From NCBI RefSeq assembly GCF_900168065.1, contig NZ_FUZZ01000001.1:1922001-1986000 (forward strand): a DNA stretch of 64,000 nt, written 5' to 3'. The notes under the pieces were generated by a model. That model saw nothing but the letters and a program-made list of their open reading frames with translations, did no database searches and had not been told where the DNA came from. Shown here in pieces: positions 35,372 to 44,058 of this stretch; the stretch's first letter is position 1; every line of letters begins with the position of its first letter. The position numbers and the translations under genes were made by a program. This DNA is from Chitinophaga ginsengisegetis. Its GTDB lineage: Bacteria; Bacteroidota; Bacteroidia; Chitinophagales; Chitinophagaceae.

Positions 35372-36556
35372 TTAAGAGCTTACTTTCCTTTTGTCGCGGC
35401 TCGGTACCACAAAATCGTCCACATCTTCCGCAGTGATGGTTTTACCGGAAAGGATCACGAGCCTTTCCACCACGTTCCTCAGCTCACGGATATTACCAGT
35501 CCAGTTGTGGTTTTGTAAAGCCTTCATGGCCTCTTTATCTGCTACTTTGCGGGTAATGCCATATTCACTGCAAACGCTGTCCAGGAAGCTGTCTACCAGC
35601 AAAGGTACATCATCCCGGCGGTCGTTCAGGGAAGGTACGTGGATCAGGATCACGCTTAAACGGTGATAGAGATCCAGGCGGAAGTTCTTGTTTTCCACTT
35701 CCTGCAGCAGATCTTTGTTGGTAGCGGCTACCACCCGTACGTCTACACTTATTTCCTTATCTCCGCCTACGCGGGTGATCTTTCCTTCCTGCAGGGCGCG
35801 CAGTACTTTTGCCTGGGCACTGAGACTCATATCGCCAATTTCATCCAGGAAAAGGGTACCGCCGCTGGCCTGTTCAAATTTTCCGATCCGCTGCTTTACA
35901 GCAGAGGTAAAGGAACCTTTTTCATGACCAAACAGTTCACTTTCTATCAGCTCTCCGGGGATGGCTGCGCAGTTCACTTCCACCATCGGGCCGGCGGCGC
36001 GGTTACTGCGTTCATGCAGCCACCGGGCTACCAGTTCTTTACCTACCCCGTTATCTCCGGTGATGAGTACCCTGGCATCCGTGGGCGCTACTTTTTCTAT
36101 CGTTTCTTTAATTTTCAGGATCGGGCTGGACTGACCAATCATTTCCGGCACCTTATTCACCTTGCGGCGCAGGGTTTTGGTTTCGGTAACCAGCGTGGTT
36201 TTATCCATTGCATTACGCAGGGTAATGAGTAAGCGGTTCAGATCCGGCGGCTTTGAAATATAATCATAGGCGCCTTTTTTTACCGCATCTACTGCCGTAT
36301 CAATATTACCGTGGCCGGAAACCATGATAATAGGAATATCTCCGTTCACCTCACGGGCTTTCTCGAGAAACTCCAGTCCGTCCATTTTAGGCATTTTGAT
36401 ATCGCAAAGAACGGCATCATATGACTTTGCCTGGAACATTTTAAATCCTTCCATACCATCCGCGGCCTCATCTACCTTATAACCTTCATAAGTTAAAATT
36501 TCCGTGAGTGTTTTACGAATACTTTTTTCGTCGTCTATTATTAAAATGTTAGCCAT
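35372..36556 (-). CDS. AAA+ (sigma-54-activator type) response regulator lacking a DNA-binding domain
   Basis: A 394-residue protein with a receiver domain (1-120; phospho-acceptor Asp52 in CDIKMP) and an AAA+ domain (about 140-375; Walker A GDNGVGKE, Walker B GGTLFLDEIGD). The sigma-54 contact loop reads GSFTSA in place of GAFTGA. After the AAA+ domain only about 20 residues remain, so the Fis-type helix-turn-helix of NtrC proteins is absent. Such short forms recur in Bacteroidetes by my recollection. It may act without site-specific DNA binding. No partner kinase is adjacent. Confidence 0.88.
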   Translation of the reverse strand: MANILIIDDEKSIRKTLTEILTYEGYKVDEAADGMEGFKMFQAKSYDAVLCDIKMPKMDGLEFLEKAREVNGDIPIIMVSGHGNIDTAVDAVKKGAYDYISKPPDLNRLLITLRNAMDKTTLVTETKTLRRKVNKVPEMIGQSSPILKIKETIEKVAPTDARVLITGDNGVGKELVARWLHERSNRAAGPMVEVNCAAIPGELIESELFGHEKGSFTSAVKQRIGKFEQASGGTLFLDEIGDMSLSAQAKVLRALQEGKITRVGGDKEISVDVRVVAATNKDLLQEVENKNFRLDLYHRLSVILIHVPSLNDRRDDVPLLVDSFLDSVCSEYGITRKVADKEAMKALQNHNWTGNIRELRNVVERLVILSGKTITAEDVDDFVVPSRDKRKVSS

Positions 36557-36606
36557 AATCAGTTTTATTTTGTACGACCGGCAATACCTGCCTTTTATAC
36601 AACGGG

Positions 36607-36614
36607 CAAAAATA
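36607..36614 (-). promoter_or_regulatory. -7 box for the AAA+ response regulator gene
   Basis: TATTTTTG on the minus strand, 51 nt before the start at 36556; exact TAnnTTTG match without a clear -33. Confidence 0.4.
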
Positions 36615-36658
36615 AAGATTAATCCCTTAAAATTGCATTATATCAGGGATCATTTAAC

Positions 36659-36808
36659 ATGTCAGAAACAATTGAGATATTACCATATAGTCCGTGCTGG
36701 CCGGAAGAATTCCCCGAAATAGCCCGGGAGCCGGGCGATGCGGCCGGTGAATACGCGCTGGCTATTGACCACATTGGTTCTACAAGTGGCCTATATCCGG
36801 GCAGATAA
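36659..36808 (+). pseudogene. Fragment of a GrpB-family (nucleotidyltransferase-like) gene
   Basis: An ATG at 36659 opens a 49-codon frame whose product contains IEILPYSPCWPEEFPEIARE and AIDHIGSTS. This is the typical N-terminal signature of GrpB/UPF0157 proteins, normally about 170 residues. After HIGSTS the expected VPGL is lost and the frame stops. No later GrpB part was found before cysE at 36907. The 350-bp interval 36557-36906 otherwise contains only the -7 box at 36607-36614 and no other recognisable gene. Confidence 0.6.
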
Positions 36809-36906
36809 GAAGGCTTGAATATTAGCAGACAGTCTACTACCTTTACAGGATTAATGCGTAATTTCAGTAACTATTAAAGTGCCAATACCTGTAATTCGAT
36901 CCGCAT

Positions 36907-37719
36907 ATGAATGATTTTCTGGAAGAGTTGAAGCGGCGGCACCAGCTGGCAGCGGCGAACGCCTATCCTGCCACGGGTGCAGTAGATGAATTTGTGAGCC
37001 ACCTGTTAAACTGGTTATTCCCTGAACATACCGGTCAGGTAATTGCTGATCCGGTGGCGCTGGAGCGTTTTGGCCATGAACTGGAAGCTCAGTTGCAGCA
37101 ATTGCTGCAATCAATGGAAAATCAGCTGCCCGCAGATGCCGCGGGCCTGAGCCGCGACTTTATGAATAAAGTACCGGTAATATATGATGAACTGACAAAA
37201 GATGCCTCGGCCATTTACCAGGGCGATCCGGCGGCATCCTGTTTATACGAGGTAATCCGCGCCTATCCCGGGTTTTATGCCATTGCCTTTTACCGCATTG
37301 CGCATGCCCTGTACCAGCTGAAGATACCGGTATTACCCCGGATGATCACAGAACTGGCGCATTCCCGCACAGGAGTGGATATTCATCCGGGCGCCGTAAT
37401 TGCACCGTGGTGCTGCATAGATCATGGTACCGGCATTGTGATCGGGGAAACCACCGTGATAGGACCGCATGTAAAGCTGTACCAGGGCGTAACACTGGGT
37501 GCACTGAGCATTGAGAAGAGTATGGCGCGCAGCAAGCGCCATCCGACCATTGAGGAGCATGTGGTGATTTACGCCGGCGCCACCATTCTTGGCGGAGATA
37601 CAGTGATAGGCCATCATAGCGTAATAGGCGGGAATGTGTGGCTGATTAAAAGTGTGGAACCTTTCTCCCGGATCTATTATAAAGCAGAACATAAATTTTC
37701 AGATACAAACCAGGACTAG
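36907..37719 (+). CDS. cysE: Serine O-acetyltransferase
   Basis: A 270-residue enzyme with a helical N-terminal domain (about 1-150) and a left-handed beta-helix made of hexapeptide repeats (GVDIHPGAVIAPWCCIDHGT through DTVIGHHSVIGGNVWLI). The catalytic His lies in the CIDHGTGIVIGETTVIG turn. It makes O-acetyl-L-serine from serine and acetyl-CoA, the substrate of the next gene. The longer N-terminal domain fits the SatA/EpsC-type rather than the short E. coli type. The stop is 4 bp before cysM. Confidence 0.92.
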   Translation: MNDFLEELKRRHQLAAANAYPATGAVDEFVSHLLNWLFPEHTGQVIADPVALERFGHELEAQLQQLLQSMENQLPADAAGLSRDFMNKVPVIYDELTKDASAIYQGDPAASCLYEVIRAYPGFYAIAFYRIAHALYQLKIPVLPRMITELAHSRTGVDIHPGAVIAPWCCIDHGTGIVIGETTVIGPHVKLYQGVTLGALSIEKSMARSKRHPTIEEHVVIYAGATILGGDTVIGHHSVIGGNVWLIKSVEPFSRIYYKAEHKFSDTNQD

Positions 37720-37723
37720 TACA

Positions 37724-38605
37724 ATGGCTTCCATCATAGATCTGATCGGCAATACGCCGATGGTAGAATTAAAGAAGATATCCGTTAACCCGGCCGTTAA
37801 AATTTTCGCCAAGCTGGAAGGGAACAATCCTGCCGGCAGCGTAAAAGACAGGGCCGCCTATGGCATGATCAAAGGCGCACTGGACAGGGGCGATATTAAA
37901 CCGGGCATGAAACTGATAGAAGCTACCAGCGGTAATACCGGTATTGCGCTGGCTATGATTGCCAGTATTTTCGGACTTGAAATAGAGCTGGTAATGCCTG
38001 CAGACGCCACCCGCGAACGGGTGCTCACCATGGAAGTATATGGTGCAAAAGTTACGCTCACGCCAAAGGAGCTGTCGATGGAAGGCTCTATTGACTACGC
38101 CAATGCCCAGATGGAGAAAGGCGGCTATTATATGCTCAACCAGTTTGCCAATCCCGATAACTACGGCATGCACTATAAAACTACCGGACCGGAAATCTGG
38201 AAAGATACCAACGGGGAAGTGACCCACTTTGTAAGCGCAATGGGCACTACCGGTACTATTATGGGAGTATCCCGCTATTTAAAAGAACAGAACCCGGCAG
38301 TACAGATTGTGGGATGCCAGCCTACAGAAGGTTCAAAAATCCCGGGCATCCGCAAATGGCCGGAGGCTTATCTTCCCAAAATATTTGAAAAACCGAGGGT
38401 AGACCGTATTATGGACATTTCAGAAGAAGAAGCGAGAATCATGACCAAAAGACTGGCAAAAGAAGAAGCGGTATTTTGCGGTATGAGCAGCGGCGGCGCT
38501 GTGGCAGCGGCAGTGCGGGTATCGAAGGAGTTAAGTAGTGGCGTGATCGTTAGTATCATCTGTGATCGTGGCGACAGGTACCTTTCCAGCGATCTGTTTT
38601 CCTGA
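37724..38605 (+). CDS. cysM: Cysteine synthase (CysM/CysK type)
   Basis: Start at ATG 37724 (MASIIDLIGNTPMVELKKIS); an upstream in-frame start at 37652 would overlap cysE. The 293-residue PLP enzyme carries the Schiff-base Lys in NPAGSVKDRAAYGM, the substrate loop EATSGNTGIALAM and the phosphate-binding GTTGTIMG. It adds sulfide to O-acetylserine. Its length and the residues around the active site suit the CysM (B) form. With cysE it forms a two-gene cysteine operon closed by a strong terminator. Confidence 0.93.
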   Translation: MASIIDLIGNTPMVELKKISVNPAVKIFAKLEGNNPAGSVKDRAAYGMIKGALDRGDIKPGMKLIEATSGNTGIALAMIASIFGLEIELVMPADATRERVLTMEVYGAKVTLTPKELSMEGSIDYANAQMEKGGYYMLNQFANPDNYGMHYKTTGPEIWKDTNGEVTHFVSAMGTTGTIMGVSRYLKEQNPAVQIVGCQPTEGSKIPGIRKWPEAYLPKIFEKPRVDRIMDISEEEARIMTKRLAKEEAVFCGMSSGGAVAAAVRVSKELSSGVIVSIICDRGDRYLSSDLFS

Positions 38606-38629
38606 TAAATATTTAATATTTAAAGAGAT

Positions 38630-38672
38630 AAAAAGAAACGGAGCGAAGAAAATCTTCGCTCCGTTTCTTTTT
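38630..38672. terminator. Bidirectional terminator between cysM and pdhB
   Basis: A perfect 20-bp stem (left arm AAAAAGAAACGGAGCGAAGA, loop AAA) with A-run and T-run ends, between convergent genes. It can serve both strands. Confidence 0.92.
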
Positions 38673-38689
38673 TATACTTATAGCGGTTG

Positions 38690-39673
38690 CTATTTCTTCA
38701 TGTACATCACTTCTTTCACCAGTTTCACGGTACGTTCCACATCCGGCAGATATTGTTTAACCAGGTTAGGCGCGTAGTGCATAGGTGCATCCTGTGCGGT
38801 GATACGGCGGATAGGTGCATCCAGGTAGTCGAAACCTTCTTTCTGGATACGGTAAGTAATTTCGGAAGAAATACTTGCGAATGGCCATTGTTCTTCCACA
38901 ATTACCAGGCGGTTTGTTTTCTTCACAGACTCCAGGATGGTGAACCAGTCCAACGGGCGGATGGTACGGAGATCGATTACTTCTGCCTCGATACCTTCTT
39001 TTGCCAGTTCTTCCGCTGCACCCAGCGCTACTTTCATCATTTTGTTGAAAGATACGATGGTTACATCTTTACCGGCACGTTTGATATCTGCTTTACCAAT
39101 CGGGATGATATATTCTTCTTCAGGAACTTCACCCATATCGCCATACATCAGTTCACTTTCCATGAAAACAACCGGATCGTCGTCGCGGATAGCCGCTTTG
39201 AGCAAACCTTTTGCATCATATGGATTGGAAACGGAGATTACTTTCAGGCCCGGGATGTTGGCGTAGTAACTTTCGAATGCAGTAGAGTGTTGTGCACCTA
39301 ATTGTCCGGCAGAACCGTTTGGTCCGCGGAAAACGATCGGGCAACCTACCTGGCCGCCACTCATTGCCAGCATTTTTGAAGCAGTATTGAGGATCTGATC
39401 CAACGCCAGTACAGCGAAGTTCCAGGTCATGAATTCAACCACCGGACGCAGGCCGTTCTGTGCAGCACCTACTCCGATAGCAGCAAATCCAAGTTCAGCA
39501 ATCGGCGTGTCAATAACACGTTTTGGACCAAACTCATCCAGCATTCCCTGGCTCACTTTATAAGCACCATTGTATTCGGCTACTTCCTCCCCCATAAGGA
39601 ATACCCGTTCATCACGGCGAAATTCCTCCTGCAGGGCTTCTCTTAAGGCTTGTCTGAAAGCTATCTGACGCAT
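38690..39673 (-). CDS. pdhB: Pyruvate dehydrogenase E1 component, beta subunit
   Basis: A 327-residue transketolase-fold protein starting [20 protein letters not shown]. Typical E1-beta motifs are [20 protein letters not shown] (the Glu activates ThDP), [16 protein letters not shown], and [19 protein letters not shown]. The C-terminal domain ends near [17 protein letters not shown]. It works with E1-alpha (not in the window) to oxidise pyruvate to acetyl-CoA. A branched-chain E1-beta is less likely given the [14 protein letters not shown] loop. A well-formed promoter lies at 39718-39747. Confidence 0.92.
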   Translation of the reverse strand: MRQIAFRQALREALQEEFRRDERVFLMGEEVAEYNGAYKVSQGMLDEFGPKRVIDTPIAELGFAAIGVGAAQNGLRPVVEFMTWNFAVLALDQILNTASKMLAMSGGQVGCPIVFRGPNGSAGQLGAQHSTAFESYYANIPGLKVISVSNPYDAKGLLKAAIRDDDPVVFMESELMYGDMGEVPEEEYIIPIGKADIKRAGKDVTIVSFNKMMKVALGAAEELAKEGIEAEVIDLRTIRPLDWFTILESVKKTNRLVIVEEQWPFASISSEITYRIQKEGFDYLDAPIRRITAQDAPMHYAPNLVKQYLPDVERTVKLVKEVMYMKK

Positions 39674-39717
39674 GCTATTCTTAATTGAAAGTTTAAATGC
39701 CTTATTGAAAGGCAGGG

Positions 39718-39747
39718 CAAAAATATTGTTTGTTAGCGAAAAAGCAA
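39718..39747 (-). promoter_or_regulatory. Bacteroidetes-type promoter for pdhB
   Basis: On the minus strand, TATTTTTG (39718-39725) and TTG (39745-39747) are 19 nt apart, an exact fit to the -7/-33 pattern. Leader of about 38 nt. Confidence 0.72.
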
Positions 39748-39871
39748 AGCAAACACCCGATTAATAATTATTATACCTCCGACAAGCAGTGTGTATAGTA
39801 TTAATTAAAATAAATACATATATTTATATTTCAAACTTTATTAAGACCTGCCAACAACTTTACCCGCTGTC

Positions 39872-40480
39872 ATGATTACCATCACTATCCTTACCTTATG
39901 CTTTTTAGCCGCCCTTTCCTGTAAAATTAAAAAGGCAAAAGCGCCGGAACTACAGGCACTCCTGTGGTACCTGCACCTGATTTTTGGCTGTTTTGCGCTC
40001 TTATGCGTATTATTGATGCTGAATGATTACGGCTTCAAAGGCACCCAAACCGAACGGGTGTTCTTTACCCTCTACGCAGGTACCGGCATGCTTATTTACG
40101 GCCTCACCAAGCCGGATAACGACGCCCGGTACGCCTACCTGACCGGTTTCTTCGGGTTTCCGTTTGTGCTGCTGCTTGGCCTGCTCCTGCCACCACTGCG
40201 TACCCTCACCCTGGTAGCTGCCATCACCCTGCTGTCGGACAGCGAGTTTCACCGCTACAATATCGACGACGACTACGCCCTGCAAACGAAAAGCACCGGC
40301 ATATTATCCACCTACCCGGTTTACAGCCTGGTGGAAGACAAATACCTGTTTTTTGAGAAAATAGTACCGGATGTGGTAAAACCGAAGGCTGCACTGCAAT
40401 CGCTGAAGATGGCAAAACGGGGAAAAGACAGCGTAAGGATACAGGTAAACAGCATAGATACGGTGATTGCTATTTATTGA
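39872..40480 (+). CDS. Membrane protein of unknown function
   Basis: A 202-residue protein with four hydrophobic segments in the first 120 residues (about 1-17, 30-48, 64-78, 87-119) and a soluble C-terminal part of about 80 residues ending SIDTVIAIY. Cys17 follows a hydrophobic stretch (CFLAALSCKIKK) but a lipoprotein signal is doubtful. No family was recognised. An 11-bp tandem array begins one base after its stop. Confidence 0.6.
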   Translation: MITITILTLCFLAALSCKIKKAKAPELQALLWYLHLIFGCFALLCVLLMLNDYGFKGTQTERVFFTLYAGTGMLIYGLTKPDNDARYAYLTGFFGFPFVLLLGLLLPPLRTLTLVAAITLLSDSEFHRYNIDDDYALQTKSTGILSTYPVYSLVEDKYLFFEKIVPDVVKPKAALQSLKMAKRGKDSVRIQVNSIDTVIAIY

Positions 40481-40481
40481 T

Positions 40482-40652
40482 AGTGTATGGGGAGTGTATT
40501 GGAAGTGTATGGTGAGTGTATGGTGAGTGTATGGGAACAGTATGGGGAGAGTATAGGGAGTGTATGGGGACTGTATAGGAACTGTATGGGGAATACGACA
40601 CATAGACGACTCCTAAGTATCCGAGAAGTACCGGAGAAGTATGCGAGAAGTA
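40482..40652. repeat. 11-bp tandem repeat array
   Basis: Ten consecutive 11-bp units (consensus AGTGTATGGGG) run from 40482 to 40591. After two degenerate units the same 11-bp phase resumes with four units (consensus nCCGAGAAGTA) from 40609 to 40652: the GTA of each unit stays in register across the gap (40584 to 40617 is 33 bp). The period is not a multiple of three, so it does not look coding. Confidence 0.88.
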
Positions 40653-40704
40653 ATATCCAGGTAACCGGGAACCGTATAACTGCCCGGTTCGCTACAGATC
40701 AAGA

Positions 40705-40737
40705 TCAGCTGATGGTTTTTCAACAACCATCAGCTGA
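40705..40737 (-). terminator. Hairpin downstream of the thiolase gene
   Basis: A perfect 13-bp stem (TCAGCTGATGGTT, 7-nt loop) lies 10 nt beyond the thiolase stop. No T-run follows on the minus strand. Confidence 0.6.
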
Positions 40738-40747
40738 CGACCCTTCA

Positions 40748-41920
40748 TTAAACTCTTTCGATGATAATTGCGCTGGCGCCGCCACCGCCGTTACAGATCC
40801 CTGCAACACCGTAACGCGCCTGCTGCTGATGCAGGATAGCATTCAACGTTACCACAATGCGCGCACCGCTGCACCCAATAGGATGCCCCATTGCTACGGC
40901 GCCGCCCCATACATTCACCTTATCAAGCGACAGCCCCAGGTCTTTCGCATTGGCAATAGGCACACACGAAAATGCTTCGTTCACTTCTGCCACGTCCATA
41001 TCGCTGATTTTCAGCCCGGCTTTGGTCAGCGCGTTGTTGATGGCTTTTACCGGCGTAGTGGTAAACCATTCCGGCGCCTGCGAAGCATCTGCAAAGCTGA
41101 TAATCTTTGCCAGTGGCTTTAATCCCAGCGCTTTCAGTTTTTCGCCGCTTACCAGCACTACGGCTGCCGCGCCGTCGTTGATGTTGGAGGCATTGGCAGC
41201 AGTGATGGTTCCATCTTTCTGAAAACTTGGTTTCAGGGAAGGTACTTTTTCAAAGATGACCTTTTTGTAGTCTTCATCTTCAGATACTGTTACTACCTGT
41301 TTTCCGGGTACCTGCACCGGCACTACTTCATCTTTAAAATATCCTTTCTCCCAGGCTGCTGCCGCGCGTTTATAACTTTCAATCGCGTAGGCGTCCTGGT
41401 CTTCACGGGTAATTTTGTATTCGGTGGCGCACAGCTCTGCTGCGTTGCCCATGTGAAAATCCTTGTAGGGGTCCCAGAGGCCATCGCGGATGATACCGTC
41501 GGTGATAGCGCCATGACCCAGTTTATAACCGGTACGGGCTTTATCCAGGTAGTAAGGCGTAGCGCTCATGTTTTCCATGCCGCCGGCAACTACTACGTCG
41601 TTGTCGCCCAGCATAATACTTTGGGCGCCCAGCATAATGGCTTTCATACCGGAAGCGCATACTTTGTTAACAGTGGTACAGGGCACATTATTGGGTACGC
41701 CTGCAGCGAGGCTCGCCTGATTGGCAGGCGCCTGGCCGAGGTTGGCGCTGAGTACATTGCCCATATATACTTCATTTACTTGTGCCGGGGCAATACCAGC
41801 CCTTTCCAGTGCCGCCTTAATAACGTGAGCGCCAAGCTGAGTGGCCGGAATGCTTGCCAGTGCGCCATTGAACGAACCGATAGGGGTGCGGGCCACAGCT
41901 ACTATAAATACTTCTTTCAT
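40748..41920 (-). CDS. Acetyl-CoA C-acyltransferase (thiolase)
   Basis: A 390-residue thiolase with the acylated Cys in NKVCASGMKAIM, the His in GHPIGCSGARIVV and the second catalytic Cys in GICNGGGGASA. It either condenses two acetyl-CoA to acetoacetyl-CoA or cleaves 3-ketoacyl-CoA. The sequence resembles acetyl-CoA acetyltransferases, but no fatty-acid or ketone-body genes are adjacent to settle it. A promoter lies at 41959-41990. Confidence 0.93.
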   Translation of the reverse strand: MKEVFIVAVARTPIGSFNGALASIPATQLGAHVIKAALERAGIAPAQVNEVYMGNVLSANLGQAPANQASLAAGVPNNVPCTTVNKVCASGMKAIMLGAQSIMLGDNDVVVAGGMENMSATPYYLDKARTGYKLGHGAITDGIIRDGLWDPYKDFHMGNAAELCATEYKITREDQDAYAIESYKRAAAAWEKGYFKDEVVPVQVPGKQVVTVSEDEDYKKVIFEKVPSLKPSFQKDGTITAANASNINDGAAAVVLVSGEKLKALGLKPLAKIISFADASQAPEWFTTTPVKAINNALTKAGLKISDMDVAEVNEAFSCVPIANAKDLGLSLDKVNVWGGAVAMGHPIGCSGARIVVTLNAILHQQQARYGVAGICNGGGGASAIIIERV

Positions 41921-41958
41921 CTGATAAATAAGATTGATTTGGCTAGTTTATAATCTAC

Positions 41959-41990
41959 CAAATATAAGGAAAAGTTGCCGGGAACAGCAA
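41959..41990 (-). promoter_or_regulatory. Promoter for the thiolase gene
   Basis: TATATTTG (41959-41966, minus strand) with TTG (41988-41990) 21 nt upstream; leader about 32 nt. Confidence 0.6.
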
Positions 41991-42037
41991 CCACGCGGAC
42001 ATACTACCCTCCTTCTCTCCAAATCCTAATTTTCCCG

Positions 42038-42045
42038 TATGTTTG
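42038..42045 (+). promoter_or_regulatory. -7 box for dnaG
   Basis: TATGTTTG, followed by C, matches TAnnTTTG and lies 20 nt before the GTG start at 42065, so any start upstream of it would be untranscribed from this promoter. Confidence 0.5.
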
Positions 42046-42064
42046 CAGTTGCATTTACCAAACC

Positions 42065-44041
42065 GTGATATCTCAGAACTCCATACAACAGATCCTCAGC
42101 CGCATTGATATTGTGGAAATTGTGGGTTCCTTCGTTAAGCTGAAAAAAAGAGGCGCCAACTACCTGGGCCTGTGTCCGTTTCACAACGAAAAGTCCCCTT
42201 CTTTCACCGTATCTCCCGGCAAAGAAATCTATAAATGCTTTGGTTGCGGCGCCAGCGGCAATTCCATCAGCTTTATCATGGAGCATGAAAAGTACTCCTA
42301 TGTAGAAGCGCTCCGGTGGCTGGCACAACGGTACCAGATAGAACTGGAGGAAACGGAAGTAAGCCCGGAACTGAAGCAGCACCAGCTGATGGCGGATAGT
42401 TTGTTTATCATCAACAACTACGCCCGTGAATACTTTACCGATACCCTTTTTAATAAAGAGGAAGGCCAGAATGTGGGCCTGAGTTACTTTGAAGAAAGAG
42501 GATTTACGGAAGAAACCATCAAAAAGTTCCAGCTGGGCTACTGTCTGAATACCTTTGACGCTTTTGCCAAATCGGCATTGAACAAAGGATACAACCTGGA
42601 ATACCTGCAAAAAACAGGACTGGTTACCATCCGCAACGATCAACCTGCCGATAACTACCGCGGCCGGGTGATTTTCCCGATCCATAACCAATCCGGAAAA
42701 ATACTGGGCTTCGGCGCGCGTATCCTGGTAAAATCAGACCGGGCGCCCAAATACATCAATTCTCCTGAAAACGAAATCTATGTAAAAAGCCGGGTACTGT
42801 ATGGTACCTACTTTGCACGGCACGCCATCGATAAACTCAATGAGTGCCTGCTCGTAGAAGGTTATACCGACGTAATTTCCCTGCACCAGGCAGGTGTGGA
42901 AAACGTGGTGGCCTCCAGTGGTACCTCCCTTACACAGGACCAGCTGCGGCTGATTAAGAAATACACCAATAACCTCACCATCCTTTATGATGGCGACAGC
43001 GCCGGGGTGAAAGCAGCGCTCCGCGGGCTGGACATGGCTATTGAAGAAGGGCTGAACGTGAAGCTGGTATTGCTGCCGGACAAAGAAGATCCGGATAGCT
43101 ATGTGCAGAAGATCGGGGCGGAAGCGTTCCGTGAATTCATTAAAGATAACAAGCAGGACTTTGTACTGTTTAAGCTGCAGCTCAGCATGCAGGAAGCCGG
43201 CACCGACAGTAATAAAAAGTCGCAGCTGGTAAATGAAATCGCTGAAACCATTTCCAAAATTGATAAGGCGGAAGATTTTACCCGGCAGCAGGATTATATC
43301 CGTCAATGCAGCCAGTTACTCCATATCGATGAGCAGGGGCTGATCCAGCTGGTCAATAAATTTATCCGCGACCGCCTCGTTAAACGCGAGCAGGCATACG
43401 CGCGTAACAATCCCGCACCCAGTGATGATGACCTGAGTGAAGAAGCCATTGCCGCAATGGAAGCGGCCGAAACAGGCATTTCGGTTGACTCGCTCATCAA
43501 CGGGCATGAAAAACAGGAAAAGGCGCTGGTAAAAATCCTGTTACGTTTTGGCGACAAGCCTTTTAAAGAAGAAGACAATAGTACTGTAGCAGATTATGTG
43601 TTCCATCTCCCCTACGATTTTGAGGCGCTGGCGGAAAGTGAGCTGGTGAAAAGGATTTTAAGGGAATACAAAGCCTTGTATGATGCAGGGAATCTCCAGG
43701 ATAAACGCTGGTTTCTTTATCATGAAGATCAGCAATTTTCAAAAGAGATTGCCAATATCCTGGAAGATCAGGAAGCCGATCTCAGTATGAAATGGAAAGA
43801 ACAATTTGAAATAGATACTGTTTATGGCGACGATGCATATTTAAAAGATACACTCTCCACTACCAACTATCTGATCCTGCGGAAAGTGAAAAAGTTAATC
43901 TATGAAAATCAGGCCGAAGTTCAAAAGGCCTTCAAGGAAAACGACTACGAAGCGGCTAAAAGCTGTCTTGAAATGCAGAAACACCTCAACTCCCTGGAGA
44001 AAGAACTTACCAACGGTATGGGTACCGTTATTTTCAAGTAA
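42065..44041 (+). CDS. dnaG: DNA primase DnaG (GTG start)
   Basis: No ATG suits the N-terminus; GTG 42065 gives (M)ISQNSIQQILSRIDIVEIVG, which matches the usual opening of Bacteroidetes primases and follows a -7 box. The 658-residue protein has a CHC2 zinc ribbon (CPFHNEKSPSF then KCFGCGASGN), the TOPRIM catalytic core (LLVEGYTDVIS, ILYDGDSAGVKAA) and a C-terminal helicase-interaction region from about 430. It makes RNA primers at the replication fork. It stands alone, not with rpsU or rpoD. Confidence 0.95.
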   Translation: MISQNSIQQILSRIDIVEIVGSFVKLKKRGANYLGLCPFHNEKSPSFTVSPGKEIYKCFGCGASGNSISFIMEHEKYSYVEALRWLAQRYQIELEETEVSPELKQHQLMADSLFIINNYAREYFTDTLFNKEEGQNVGLSYFEERGFTEETIKKFQLGYCLNTFDAFAKSALNKGYNLEYLQKTGLVTIRNDQPADNYRGRVIFPIHNQSGKILGFGARILVKSDRAPKYINSPENEIYVKSRVLYGTYFARHAIDKLNECLLVEGYTDVISLHQAGVENVVASSGTSLTQDQLRLIKKYTNNLTILYDGDSAGVKAALRGLDMAIEEGLNVKLVLLPDKEDPDSYVQKIGAEAFREFIKDNKQDFVLFKLQLSMQEAGTDSNKKSQLVNEIAETISKIDKAEDFTRQQDYIRQCSQLLHIDEQGLIQLVNKFIRDRLVKREQAYARNNPAPSDDDLSEEAIAAMEAAETGISVDSLINGHEKQEKALVKILLRFGDKPFKEEDNSTVADYVFHLPYDFEALAESELVKRILREYKALYDAGNLQDKRWFLYHEDQQFSKEIANILEDQEADLSMKWKEQFEIDTVYGDDAYLKDTLSTTNYLILRKVKKLIYENQAEVQKAFKENDYEAAKSCLEMQKHLNSLEKELTNGMGTVIFK

Positions 44042-44058
44042 GCGTTCGCGTTAGTAGC

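Noticed and set aside
36504-36722. Small plus-strand frame across the response-regulator start
   Set aside because: It overlaps the AAA+ regulator gene in antisense and the GrpB remnant in another frame; no independent support.
40304-40603. Minus-strand frame with Pro-Tyr-Thr repeats over the 11-bp array
   Set aside because: The repeat period is not a multiple of three, so the pattern merely reads the array in rotating frames; part of it overlaps a real gene.
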